A stretch of DNA of 57,283 bases, from the NCBI RefSeq assembly GCF_000186865.1, contig NW_008705583.1, forward strand, positions 609,293-666,575, given 5' to 3'. Below are positions 40,341-48,495 of this stretch, in pieces. Origin of the DNA: Aureococcus anophagefferens (Eukaryota > Sar > Pelagophyceae > Pelagomonadales > Pelagomonadaceae). The position numbers were made by a program, and so were the translations under genes. Position 1 is the first letter of the stretch, and every line of letters begins with the position of its first letter. The notes beneath the pieces were generated by a model that saw only the letters and a list, made by a program, of their open reading frames with translations, was not told the origin of the DNA and did no database searches.

Positions 40341-41402
40341 TCATCCGACCTCCTGGGCCGAGCGCCAGAGCGACGTGATCAGCCAGAAGAGGCTGTCGGG
40401 CAGCGACGCGCCGCGCGCCGCGCGTCGCTTCGCGCCGGAGTTCGCGAAGCTCGCGGAGAAGAGGCGCCTCAGCGGGCCCCGCGGCGCGACGGCGCGCCCG
40501 CGCCGGCAGAGCTCGCGGAGCATCAGGAGCTGGATGCGCGGCGCGCGGGCGTAGCGCTTCCAGCCGCCGGCCGCGGCGACGTCGGACAGCAGCCGCCGCG
40601 TGTTCTCGTTTCCTTCCGATTCCCGACACACTTCCTCCGGCGTCCGTCCATGCAAGGTCGCGTCGAGACTCGCGCCGCCGCGGAGCAGCACGCGCGTGAG
40701 TTCGGACCGATCTTCCTTCTCCGCCGCGGCGTCATGGAGAGGCATCACACCGTAACTGAGATCGTCGGGGTCCGCGCCGAACTTTAGGAGCAGAGCCACG
40801 AGCGCTGGTTTGTTGTCGCGGGCGGCCGTCGCCAGTAGGGGCGATTCTGAAGCGTCCGCGCCATAACGTAGCAGGGTTGGTACGATGTCACCGGAACCCT
40901 TACGGATAGCGTATTCAAGCGGGCTGAACCCGCCATCGCCGTCGCTTTTGTTCGGGTTTGCGCCATAACGTAGCAGGGTTGGTACGACGTCGGCGAAACC
41001 CTGATGGATAGCTTGTCGAAGCGGGCTGAACCCGTCATCGCCGTCGCTTTTGTTCGGGTTTGCGCCATAACGTAGCAGGGTTGGTACGACGTCAACAAAA
41101 CCGTGATACATAGCTTGTCGAAGCAGGCTCGTATAGTTGCTAGCGTCTTTTTTGTTCGGGTCTGCGCCGAATTTGAGGAGCAACTCGACCATTTCATGAC
41201 GCGGCATTATCGGACGTTTTCGGACATCATCCAATACTTCGTGGGACAAGAGCTCAGCATTCTCGTACGCGGGCAGAAGCGCCCTCGTGAGCAGACGAGA
41301 ACGGTTGGGAGTGTGGTCGGGGTCGAGGACACGCAGTGCTGCGGAACATCTACAATACACAGCCTCCAGCCACCCAGCCTCTAATGAAAATTGCGTTGTC
41401 AT
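40341..41402 (-). CDS. Ankyrin-repeat protein C, about 353 aa, start uncertain
   Basis: At least five ankyrin repeats are clear, three of them near-identical tandem copies (VVPTLLRYGANPNKSDGD). The C-terminal module WKRYARAPRIQLLMLRELCR...LFWLITSLWR matches ankyrin protein A. The frame is open upstream through 42785 because it shadows the DMT gene; ATGs at 41402 (MTTQFSLEAG) and 41462 are candidate starts. An alternative frame just upstream (from 41475, MAASNEEGKTVLDTIRRR) also looks natural, so the 5' end may hold a further frameshift or intron near 41350. No function beyond protein binding can be inferred. Confidence 0.75.
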   Translation of the reverse strand: MTTQFSLEAGWLEAVYCRCSAALRVLDPDHTPNRSRLLTRALLPAYENAELLSHEVLDDVRKRPIMPRHEMVELLLKFGADPNKKDASNYTSLLRQAMYHGFVDVVPTLLRYGANPNKSDGDDGFSPLRQAIHQGFADVVPTLLRYGANPNKSDGDGGFSPLEYAIRKGSGDIVPTLLRYGADASESPLLATAARDNKPALVALLLKFGADPDDLSYGVMPLHDAAAEKEDRSELTRVLLRGGASLDATLHGRTPEEVCRESEGNENTRRLLSDVAAAGGWKRYARAPRIQLLMLRELCRRGRAVAPRGPLRRLFSASFANSGAKRRAARGASLPDSLFWLITSLWRSAQEVG

Positions 41403-41579
41403 GGGACAAAGCGAGAACCATTCTCCTACGTATCGTGTCCAAAACAGTTTTGCCCTCTTCATTTGACGCTGCCATCGCGGCCGCGGCCGGCAGCCCGATA
41501 TGTTTAAGTGCAATATCGGCCGCGTCACCATCTTGCACACGAGCTTATGCGTGCTTAGATCGCGCGCTTTTGACAGCTT

Positions 41580-42707
41580 ATGCCGCGCTTGTGCTCGTGG
41601 CTCGTAGCGCTCGCGCTGGTGCCGCGCGTCGCTGCGTTCCAGACGTTGCACAGAAGACCGCTGCGGCGCGGCGCTGCCATCGCTGCGGTCGACAAGCCCA
41701 TCGCTGCGGTCGACGAGGCATTGCCGGGCGACTACCAGCGAGGCCTCATCACCATCGGCAGCATCACCGTCGTCTTCGCGTCGAACTCGCCGGTGCTCCA
41801 CGCCGCCGCCACGGGCGCGGCCGCGCCGCCGGTCCTGCTCCTCAACGCGTGCTGCGCGGCGCTCGCGCTCGCGGGCCTGCTCGGCGCCGGCCCGCTGCTC
41901 GCGCCGCTCGCGCCGACGCGGGCCGCGGCCGCCGCCGACGCGGGCCGCGCCGACGAGGCGCTCGCGCTCCGCGGCGGCGTCGAGTTGGGTCTGTGGAAGT
42001 TCCTCGGCGCGACGGCGAATCTCTACGGCCTCTCGCTGACGTCCGCGGACCACGGCGCGTTCCTCATCCAGCTCACCACGCTCATCGTGCCGCTGGCGCA
42101 GGGCGCGCGCGGCGTGCCCATCCCGCGGAGGATCTGGCTCGCCGTCGCGGCGGCGCTCGCCGGCGTCTTGCTGTTCACCCGCGACCCGGCGGCGGCCGCG
42201 ACGGCCGCGTCGGACGCCGGCGACGCGCTCTGCGTGCTCGCCGCGGTCTTCTACGCGACCTACGACCTGCGGCTCTTCGAGTGGGGCAAGGTCGTCGCGC
42301 CCGTGGACCTCATCACGACGAAGATCGCGACGCAGGCCGCGCTGTCCGTCGGCGCGGCCGCGGCGTTCTACGTCGACTACGCGCCGCAGCTCGGCGCCTT
42401 CGCCGCCGCGGCGACGCCCGAGAGCCTCGCGCTGCTCGCGGCCGCCGCCGCGTGGTCCGGCCTCGCGGTGAACGCGTTCGCGTCCATCCTCCAGGTGAGC
42501 GGGCAGCAGGCCGTCGGGCCCGCGCGGGCGCAGGTCGTCTACGCGTCCCAGCCCCTCTGGGCGGCGCTCCTGTCGCTCGTCTTCCTCGGCGAGACCGTCG
42601 GCACCGAGGGCGCGATCGGCGGCGCGCTCTTCATCTTCGCCGTCTTCCTCGCGGCGACGGCGCCGGACCCGGACCCGAACTGCGCCGCCGACGAGTGCGA
42701 AGTTTAA
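41580..42707 (+). CDS. Drug/metabolite-transporter (EamA/DMT) family protein with plastid-type presequence, 375 aa
   Basis: Residues 1-20 form a signal-like leader ending VPRVAAF/QTLHRR. An Ala-Phe cleavage site followed by basic residues is the pattern of stramenopile bipartite plastid targeting. About ten hydrophobic segments follow in two halves, with the EamA-type features LGLWKFLGATANLYGLSLTS...DHGAFLIQLTTLIVPL in the first half and GPARAQVVYASQPLWAALLS with FLGETVG in the second. Such carriers move small metabolites across envelope membranes; the substrate is unknown. A short direct repeat CATCGCTGCGGTCGAC is encoded just after the presequence. The stop overlaps that of the FABP-like gene at a shared TTAA. 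Confidence 0.85.
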   Translation: MPRLCSWLVALALVPRVAAFQTLHRRPLRRGAAIAAVDKPIAAVDEALPGDYQRGLITIGSITVVFASNSPVLHAAATGAAAPPVLLLNACCAALALAGLLGAGPLLAPLAPTRAAAAADAGRADEALALRGGVELGLWKFLGATANLYGLSLTSADHGAFLIQLTTLIVPLAQGARGVPIPRRIWLAVAAALAGVLLFTRDPAAAATAASDAGDALCVLAAVFYATYDLRLFEWGKVVAPVDLITTKIATQAALSVGAAAAFYVDYAPQLGAFAAAATPESLALLAAAAAWSGLAVNAFASILQVSGQQAVGPARAQVVYASQPLWAALLSLVFLGETVGTEGAIGGALFIFAVFLAATAPDPDPNCAADECEV

Positions 42708-43716
42708 GGGAGGCGTCGGAACACGGCGTCGAACGACGTGCCCGCGGCGCTCGACGTCGTCCGGCGCGCCTCGTCGCCCGCGCACGCGAAGACGTGCCTC
42801 ATGACCTGCGCGGGCTCGCCGCGCTCCTCGGTCACGTAGATCTTGTCCGCGTCCTTCGTCGCGACGAGGACGACCGCCTCGCCCGTGCGGCCCGCGAACT
42901 CGAAGCGCGTCCCGTCCATGGGCACGCGCGTCTCCTCGTCGCCGAAGACGCCGAGCTCCGTGATGACGGCCGTCGCGCCGCCGTCGGCGGCGGCGAAGCG
43001 GAAGCGGCCGCCGATGAGCGCCAGCGCCGCCAGGCGCACGGGGTAGGGGAAGCCGAGCTCGGCCATGAACGCGTCGAAGTCCGCCTCGGGCTCCACGCGG
43101 TCAAGCCGCCACGTGCCCTGGATGCCGCCGGGGAGCGCGCCCGCGTCCGCCGGCGCGGCGGCGACCGGCGCGCCGAAGATCGAGTCGTAGAACGACGCCG
43201 CGGTCTGGGGCGGCGACTTTCCCGGCGTGAACGAGAGGTTCGCCGGCGGCGGCGGCGGCGGCGGCGGCGCGGCGCCGAAGATCGACTCGTAGACCGACGG
43301 CGGCGCGGGCTCCGCGGCCGCGTCCTCGCTCGCGAGGAAGGCCTGCTGCTCCTCCGTGAGGTGGTCCCCGGCGGCGGCGCGTCGCCGCCGACGAGCCGCT
43401 CGTACATCGACGCCGGCGCGGCCTCGGCCTCGTCGGGCGCGACGCGCTCCGGCGCCGGCTCCGGCGACGAAAAGTACATGGACGCCCGGCTCCACCGACT
43501 CGGCGCCTCCTCGGGCAGCGGCACGGGGGCGCAGGCGTCGACGTCCACGGTCTCGACGATGGGCTTGCTCGGCACGCGCAGCACGCCGCCCCGGGGGACC
43601 GGCTTCTCCGTGTCGAATTGCATGGCCACCAAGTCGACGGGCTTGTCGAGCTCCTTGTCGGTGCAGGAGCAGCAGGCGTAGAGCTCGAGATCCGTGCCGG
43701 CGGTGCTCGACGCCAT
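42704..43716 (-). CDS. FABP/calycin-like protein with repeated Y-[E/D]-S-I-F-G motif, about 337 aa, one frameshift
   Basis: Start at 43716 (MASSTAGTDLELYACCSC). The frame holds to about 43368 (...LVGGDAPPPG), then one base must be added in a G-run to continue as DHLTEEQQAFLASEDAA. The short motif recurs: ASMYERLVG, PSVYESIFG, ASFYDSIFG, each followed by Pro/Ala linker. The C-terminal 150 residues (GIQGTWRLDRVEPEADFDAF, then MAELGFPYPVRLAAL) resemble intracellular fatty-acid-binding proteins, where G-x-W-x-L and 'FDxFMxxLG' open the barrel. Ligand binding is inferred. The frameshift sits at a homopolymer, so sequence error is likely. The stop shares a TTAA with the DMT gene. Confidence 0.65.
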
Positions 43717-43841
43717 GATCGAGGCTGCCCAGCCGGATTCCAGTGGTGACGAGGCGATCACCGAAATCGATGTGGGGCAACATCTATTCAATCGGGAAGT
43801 TGTTGAAGCACGCAATGGCTCCGTAAGAAAGCAGCCCCCAC
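43717..43841. promoter_or_regulatory. 125-bp divergent promoter, FABP-like / JmjC
   Basis: Non-coding DNA between opposite start codons, AT-richer than its flanks. No defined motif seen. Confidence 0.4.
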
Positions 43842-45477
43842 ATGGCCGCGTTCGGCAGTCCGTCCGGCTACGTGCCGGACACGCCCATTTTCAAGGTGCG
43901 CCGTCGCGTGAGTTTCAGAGGACACGACGCGCGTAAAAAACGCCAGACACCGGCCTTCGCCAACGCGCTCACGGCCATCGTGACGACGCACGAGGCGCGC
44001 GTGGAGCGCTGCGGCCTCGCGAACGCCACGGTAGACCGCGTCGACGCGGGCACGGAGCTCTTCGAGGTCGCGCACGAGCCGCTCGTCTGGGTGCGCGCGG
44101 CCGCCGCGCGCGCGGCCCGACGCCGAGAACCCCGCGCAGGTCCGGGACCGGCCGTCGACGGACAGCGACAAGATCAACTTCAAGTGGCGCGGCGAGCGCG
44201 TGCGCGTCGTGCCCGGCGTGCGCGAGCGCGGCTGGCTCAAGCTCGCCGACGGCAGCGGCTGGCTCCTCGAGGACGGCCGCGCGCTCGGCTTCGGCCGGCT
44301 CCTCCGCCGCGTCGCGGCGACGGCGCCGCGCGCGGCGGTGAGCGCCAACGACGCGCTGAAGCGCACGGTCTACGAGCTCTTCGACTCGCCGCCGTGCCGC
44401 GCGCCGACGCTCGCCGCGTGCGACGCCAGCGAGCCCGCGATCGCGCGGGGCCTCGCGCTCGTGCGCCGGAGCCTCGCGAGCGCCGGGCTCGGCGGGCCCT
44501 TCCTCGAGCGGCCCGAGGCCTGGACGGGCACCGTGGACGTCCTCGAGCGCGCGGACCAGTGGCGCTTCGAGGACTACGTCGAGAAGAACGCGCCCGTGCT
44601 CCTCCGCGGCGCGCTCGCGGACTGGGCGCCCGTCAAGAAGTGGACGGACGCGTACGTGCGTAAAAAGTGCGGCGGCGCGCGGCCCATCTCCGTGCGCCGC
44701 GCGACGACCGCGGACGTGACCAAACGCGACGGCAAGACCCTCTTCGGCCGCCCGGACAAGGCGAACCTCTACGACGACCACAAGGTCGCGCTCGCCGACT
44801 ACCTCGACGACGACCCGGACCGGCCGTACTACGCGGCGCGCGTCGACGTCGGCCGCGAGCTGCCCGAGCTCCTCAAGGACTTGGACGCGGCGGGCCCGCC
44901 GGGGGGGCTCCAGAGCGCCTTCGGGCCGCCGATGCCGTCGAACCCGATCCTCTACTTCGGCCGCGGCTCCGACCCGCGCGGCGAGCTCGACGGGCTGATG
45001 CTTGGACGCGGCGTGTTCGCTCGTCGTTGTCGGGCCAATCATTCCTTGGAAACCTCCCGCGCAGGCGACAACGCGACGCCGACGCACTTCGACCCCGACG
45101 AGAACCTCTTCTGCATGGTCGACGGCGCCAAGGTCGTCACGCTCCACCACCCGGGGGACGGCGACTGCCTCTACCCCTCGGGGGACCGCAACGCCAAGTC
45201 CGTCTTCTCCCTCGTGGACCCGCGGCTCGACGGCGCCGAGATCGCGGCGCGGTTCCCGAAGACCGCGGGCGCGCGGCCCCTCGAGGTCACGGTGCGCAAG
45301 GGCGACATGCTCTACATCCCCCTGGGCTGGTGGCACTTCATCCGCGCGCTGCCGGGGCGGAACATGTCCATCAACTACTGGTACCGCCTCAGCGCCGCGA
45401 AGACGTCGAGCGACGGGCTCCTCCGCGAGTTCGAGCGCCTCTACGTCGCGAAGCGGCCGCCGCGCAAGTCACTTTAA
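43842..45477 (+). CDS. JmjC/cupin-8 oxygenase-like protein with N-terminal SH3-like segment, about 495 aa
   Basis: Exons 43842-44090, 44140-44965 and 45065-45477. The first intron (49 bp, GT-AG) joins ...HEPLVW to VRDRPSTDSDKINFKW, giving an SH3-like region (RVRVVPGVRERGWLKLADGSGWLLEDG). The second (99 bp, GC donor, CAG acceptor) is inferred because it removes 33 unconserved residues and yields NPILYFGRGDNATPTHFDPD. The JmjC/cupin core has the metal-binding H-x-D in THFDPDENLFCMVDG and the later histidine in PLGWWHFIRALPG. VLLRGALADWAPVKKW is the usual family entry. These enzymes use Fe(II) and 2-oxoglutarate to hydroxylate or demethylate proteins or RNA; the substrate is unknown. The stop overlaps that of the epimerase gene at TTAA. 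Confidence 0.82.
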
Positions 45478-46535
45478 CGCCCGCTGTCGTCGCGGGGCCG
45501 CACGCCGAGGAGCGCCTCCGTCGCGTCGAGGTCCCAGCGGCCGCCGGCGTTCGCGCTCATGGCGTTGGCCACGTGGAAGCCCGGCGGCACGGACTTGGAG
45601 AAGATGGCCGCGGCGAAGAGGCGCGCGAAGTCGCCGTTGGAGAGCCACATGCCGCGGAACCAGGCGTCGTCCGTCGCGTCGCCGGCGACGGCGCCGCGCG
45701 CGGACTCGGTCTGGAACTCGGGCGGGCAGCCCGACGCGCAGAGCGTGGCCGGCGCGTTCGCCCCGGGCTGGCACCAGCCGATGCGCAGCGCGACGAAGGA
45801 CGCCTTCGGGCGCGTCGGCGCCAGGGCCCGCGCGAGCTCCTCCATCGCGAGCTTCGCGGCTCCGTACGCGACGGCGTCGCCCGACTGGGCCCGCGCGGCC
45901 GCGTCGTTGAGCGCCGTGCCGACGCGCGGCGGGTCCGACGCGTAGACGACGCCGTGGGCCGGGTCGTCCTTGTAGCCGCCCATGACGTGGTTGCTCGACG
46001 CGACGACGACGCGCCGCACGTCACGCTTCGCGGCCGCGAGCAAAACCTGGCACGCGTGCGCGGTCGACGCGCCGCTCTCGGCCCAGGTCGCGTTCGGGTA
46101 GGGGTTCACGGCGGAGAAGTGGACGACGGCGTGGGCGCCGTCGAGGGACCGCTGCCAGCCGCCGGGCCTCGCGCAGTCGCCGACAAAGAGGCGCACGCCT
46201 TCGGGCGGCGCCTTGCAGAAGAGCGGGTGCTCGACGCCGCGCACCTCCACCGCGGCGCCGTAGGTGTCCAGGAGGTACGCGGCGAGCTTGCGCCCGAGGT
46301 TGCCGCAGGCGCCCGTGATGACGACGACCGTGCGCCGCTCCTTGCTCCCGAGGCGCACGCGCGGGCTGTAGGGGCAGGGGCCCGACGCCGCGCGCTGCTG
46401 GCTCGACCCGCGCCGAGCGCGCGCCCACCAGAGCGACAAAGCCGACGCGACGACGGCCGCCGACGCGGCGACGACGGGCTTCGAGGGCTGCGGCATCGCG
46501 TGTCGAGGCGGCTGGTTTGGATCCGCGCCCGCCAC
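45474..46535 (-). CDS. NAD-dependent epimerase/dehydratase (extended SDR), 353 aa
   Basis: The protein has an N-terminal hydrophobic segment (AASAAVVASALSLWWARA), probably a membrane anchor or signal. The Rossmann motif TGACGNLG follows, then DGAHAVVHFSAVNPYP, the SSNHVMGG active-site strand, and the YGAAKLAME motif (Tyr-x-x-x-Lys). GWCQPGANAP and the C-terminal WLSNGDFARLFAAAI fit uronate-dehydrogenase/sugar-epimerase-like extended SDRs. The substrate is unknown. ATGs at 46535 and 46496 (MPQPSKPVV) are both possible; the second is closer to the anchor. It is divergent from the acyltransferase gene. Confidence 0.85.
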   Translation of the reverse strand: MAGADPNQPPRHAMPQPSKPVVAASAAVVASALSLWWARARRGSSQQRAASGPCPYSPRVRLGSKERRTVVVITGACGNLGRKLAAYLLDTYGAAVEVRGVEHPLFCKAPPEGVRLFVGDCARPGGWQRSLDGAHAVVHFSAVNPYPNATWAESGASTAHACQVLLAAAKRDVRRVVVASSNHVMGGYKDDPAHGVVYASDPPRVGTALNDAAARAQSGDAVAYGAAKLAMEELARALAPTRPKASFVALRIGWCQPGANAPATLCASGCPPEFQTESARGAVAGDATDDAWFRGMWLSNGDFARLFAAAIFSKSVPPGFHVANAMSANAGGRWDLDATEALLGVRPRDDSGR

Positions 46536-46741
46536 TCGAGCGAGCTGAACTGTGGATTTCTTTTCAGCGAGCGTGGTTGATGCTTGTGTAAAAAATCGAG
46601 CTCAAGAGCTGCCAGCCATCGGCCCCGCGCGCAACATCGCCTCGCGCACCGCCACCGACCCCATCCAGCCACCGCCAATACTGCCACCAGACCGCCGAAA
46701 CCGCCACCAAATCGCCTGAAACCGTAGTAGGATCGCGCGCG
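46536..46741. promoter_or_regulatory. Divergent promoter with ACCGCCA-type short repeats
   Basis: A 206-bp interval between the epimerase and acyltransferase starts. Between about 46645 and 46725 the plus strand carries many copies of CCGCCA/CCACC-like words (e.g. ACCGCCACC), almost free of G. This C/A-rich strand asymmetry could be a 5'UTR feature or transcription-factor cluster; inference only. Confidence 0.4.
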
Positions 46742-47845
46742 ATGTTCCGCGGCCTCGTCTTCTCGGCCTTGCTCGTGACGAGCGCCTTCGCGGGCTCCGT
46801 GCTCTACCTCCTCCCCTGCGCCGTCGTGCTGCTCCCCTTGGGCGCCGTGGACACGTTCCGGTCCTGCGTCCAGCTCTGCCGGTGGTGGTGGTTCAGCTTC
46901 GCCGGCGCGTGCGTCGAGTACGTCGGCGGGACGCGCTACGAGCTCACGGGCGACGACGTGCCGCGGAGCTTCGGCGACGACCGGTGCGTCCTCGTCGTGA
47001 GCAACCACCACTGCCGCCTCGACTGGCTCTTCCTCTGGCCCGTGGCGTGCCGCCACGGCCGCGCGGGCGCGCTCCACGTCATGCTCAAGGACTCGCTGAA
47101 GCACGTGCCGCTCTTCGGCTGGGCCATGCAGGCCTTTGGGTTCTCGTTCCTCGGGCGCGTCGACCGCGCGTCCGACGTCGCGACGATCCGCGAGCGGCTC
47201 CGGGCCGCGCAGACCGCGGGGCCCGCGTACGCGCTGCTCTTTCCCGAGGGCACGGACCTGTCCCCGTCGAACCTGAAGAAGGCCCGGGCCTACGGGCTCA
47301 CGCTGGACCCGCCGCGGCGCTGGAACCACGTCCTCGTGCCCAAGGGCGCGGGGTTGGCCGCGGCCATCGAGGCCCTGGGCGACGACTTGGACGCGATCTA
47401 CGACGTCACGATCCGCTACGACACCACGTCGGGCGAGCGGCCCGACGAGAAGGCCATGTGCCTGCGCGGCGTCTTCCCGCGCAAGGTCCGCGTCCACGTC
47501 GCGCGCGAGCCGCGCGACAAGCTGCCGCGCGCGATGCGCGTCGGCGACCCCGCGGCGACGAAGCTCTGGTTGCTGGAGAAGTGGGCCCTCAAGGAGGCGG
47601 CCGTGGAGAGCCGCGGCGAGGAGCTCAAGCCCAAGGTGTCGGACCCGGACGGCACGGGCAAGAGCTTCTACCACTTCGTCCTGGGCTCCGGCGTCGCGTA
47701 CGCGACGGCCAAGGGCCTCTGGGCGAGCGGCGGCCTCCGCGCGGCCGCCGCCGCGTCCTGCGTCGCCTGGTCGGGGCTGGCGCTCTTCGGCGGCCTCGAC
47801 GACGTCGAGATGGCCATCGCGAAGAAGAAGCGCGCCGAGAAGTAA
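46742..47845 (+). CDS. Lysophospholipid acyltransferase (LCLAT1/AGPAT5-like), 367 aa
   Basis: An N-terminal hydrophobic hairpin (residues 1-35) anchors the protein in a membrane. The PlsC-family catalytic H-x4-D is in SNHHCRLDWLF, and the acyl-acceptor motif is FPEGTDLSPSN. The Lys-rich KKARAYGLT after it and the following segment match lysocardiolipin/AGPAT5-type enzymes, which re-acylate lysophospholipids at the ER or mitochondria. Reaction: acyl-CoA plus lysophospholipid to phospholipid. A second hydrophobic pair lies near the C-terminus, followed by the KKKRAEK tail, an ER-retrieval-like dilysine. The substrate head group is unknown. Confidence 0.9.
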   Translation: MFRGLVFSALLVTSAFAGSVLYLLPCAVVLLPLGAVDTFRSCVQLCRWWWFSFAGACVEYVGGTRYELTGDDVPRSFGDDRCVLVVSNHHCRLDWLFLWPVACRHGRAGALHVMLKDSLKHVPLFGWAMQAFGFSFLGRVDRASDVATIRERLRAAQTAGPAYALLFPEGTDLSPSNLKKARAYGLTLDPPRRWNHVLVPKGAGLAAAIEALGDDLDAIYDVTIRYDTTSGERPDEKAMCLRGVFPRKVRVHVAREPRDKLPRAMRVGDPAATKLWLLEKWALKEAAVESRGEELKPKVSDPDGTGKSFYHFVLGSGVAYATAKGLWASGGLRAAAAASCVAWSGLALFGGLDDVEMAIAKKKRAEK

Positions 47846-47987
47846 TGTTGAATTCAACTTTGAAGACTTCAGGTTCGGCCTCGAAAGCGTGTTTATTTCG
47901 CGCGCCTGCCGCACGCAGCCGTCCGCTGGATCCCGACAGGTGGGGCTGCTAGCTGCGTTCTCTCTCTCGTTCGTCGTCGACACTCCG

Positions 47988-48467
47988 ATGAGATCCTTGC
48001 TGCTGCTCGCGGCGTGCGTGTCGAGCGACGCCTTCTTCAGCATGGGCGGCTTCAGCCTGCGCGGCTCGGACGCCGAGGGGCAGCCTGTAGAGGAGCAGAA
48101 AGAAATTGTGGAGGACGAGCCCGGCGTCCTAGACAGCCTAGGCTTCGTCCATTTGGGCTTCCTGGAGCACCGGCTCCTCAGCGGCCTCACGAAGCCCCAG
48201 ACGCACAACCAGATGCTCGCCGCGGGCCACGGCCACGTCGCGCGCGCCGCCCACGGCGGCGGCGGCGGCGGCGACAGCTACAAGCTGGCGAGAGGCGCGG
48301 ACTGCAAGCCCGGCTACGATCGCCGCGGCGCCATGTGCCACCAAAAGAAAAACGTGGGCCATCACGAGGCCGCACACGACCGAGCCGCGCTCGAGAAGTA
48401 CCACTCCCAGGACCCCCTCGCCAAGGCCGCGGCGCACGCCGTCGGCCCGCACGCGGTCGTCGAGTAA
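47988..48467 (+). CDS. Small secreted protein, 159 aa, unknown family
   Basis: The start at 47988 gives a signal peptide (MRSLLLLAACVSSDAFF). The mature part has an acidic stretch (VEEQKEIVEDEPGV), a glycine run, a short two-cysteine segment (GADCKPGYDRRGAMCHQKK), and is histidine-rich towards the end. I do not recognise it. An upstream ATG at 47889 is in frame but lacks a signal-like context. Its short length and histidine content could suit metal binding, which is speculation. Confidence 0.6.
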   Translation: MRSLLLLAACVSSDAFFSMGGFSLRGSDAEGQPVEEQKEIVEDEPGVLDSLGFVHLGFLEHRLLSGLTKPQTHNQMLAAGHGHVARAAHGGGGGGDSYKLARGADCKPGYDRRGAMCHQKKNVGHHEAAHDRAALEKYHSQDPLAKAAAHAVGPHAVVE

Positions 48468-48495
48468 GAAGATGAGGGTGTTGCGCGCCGGGGTC

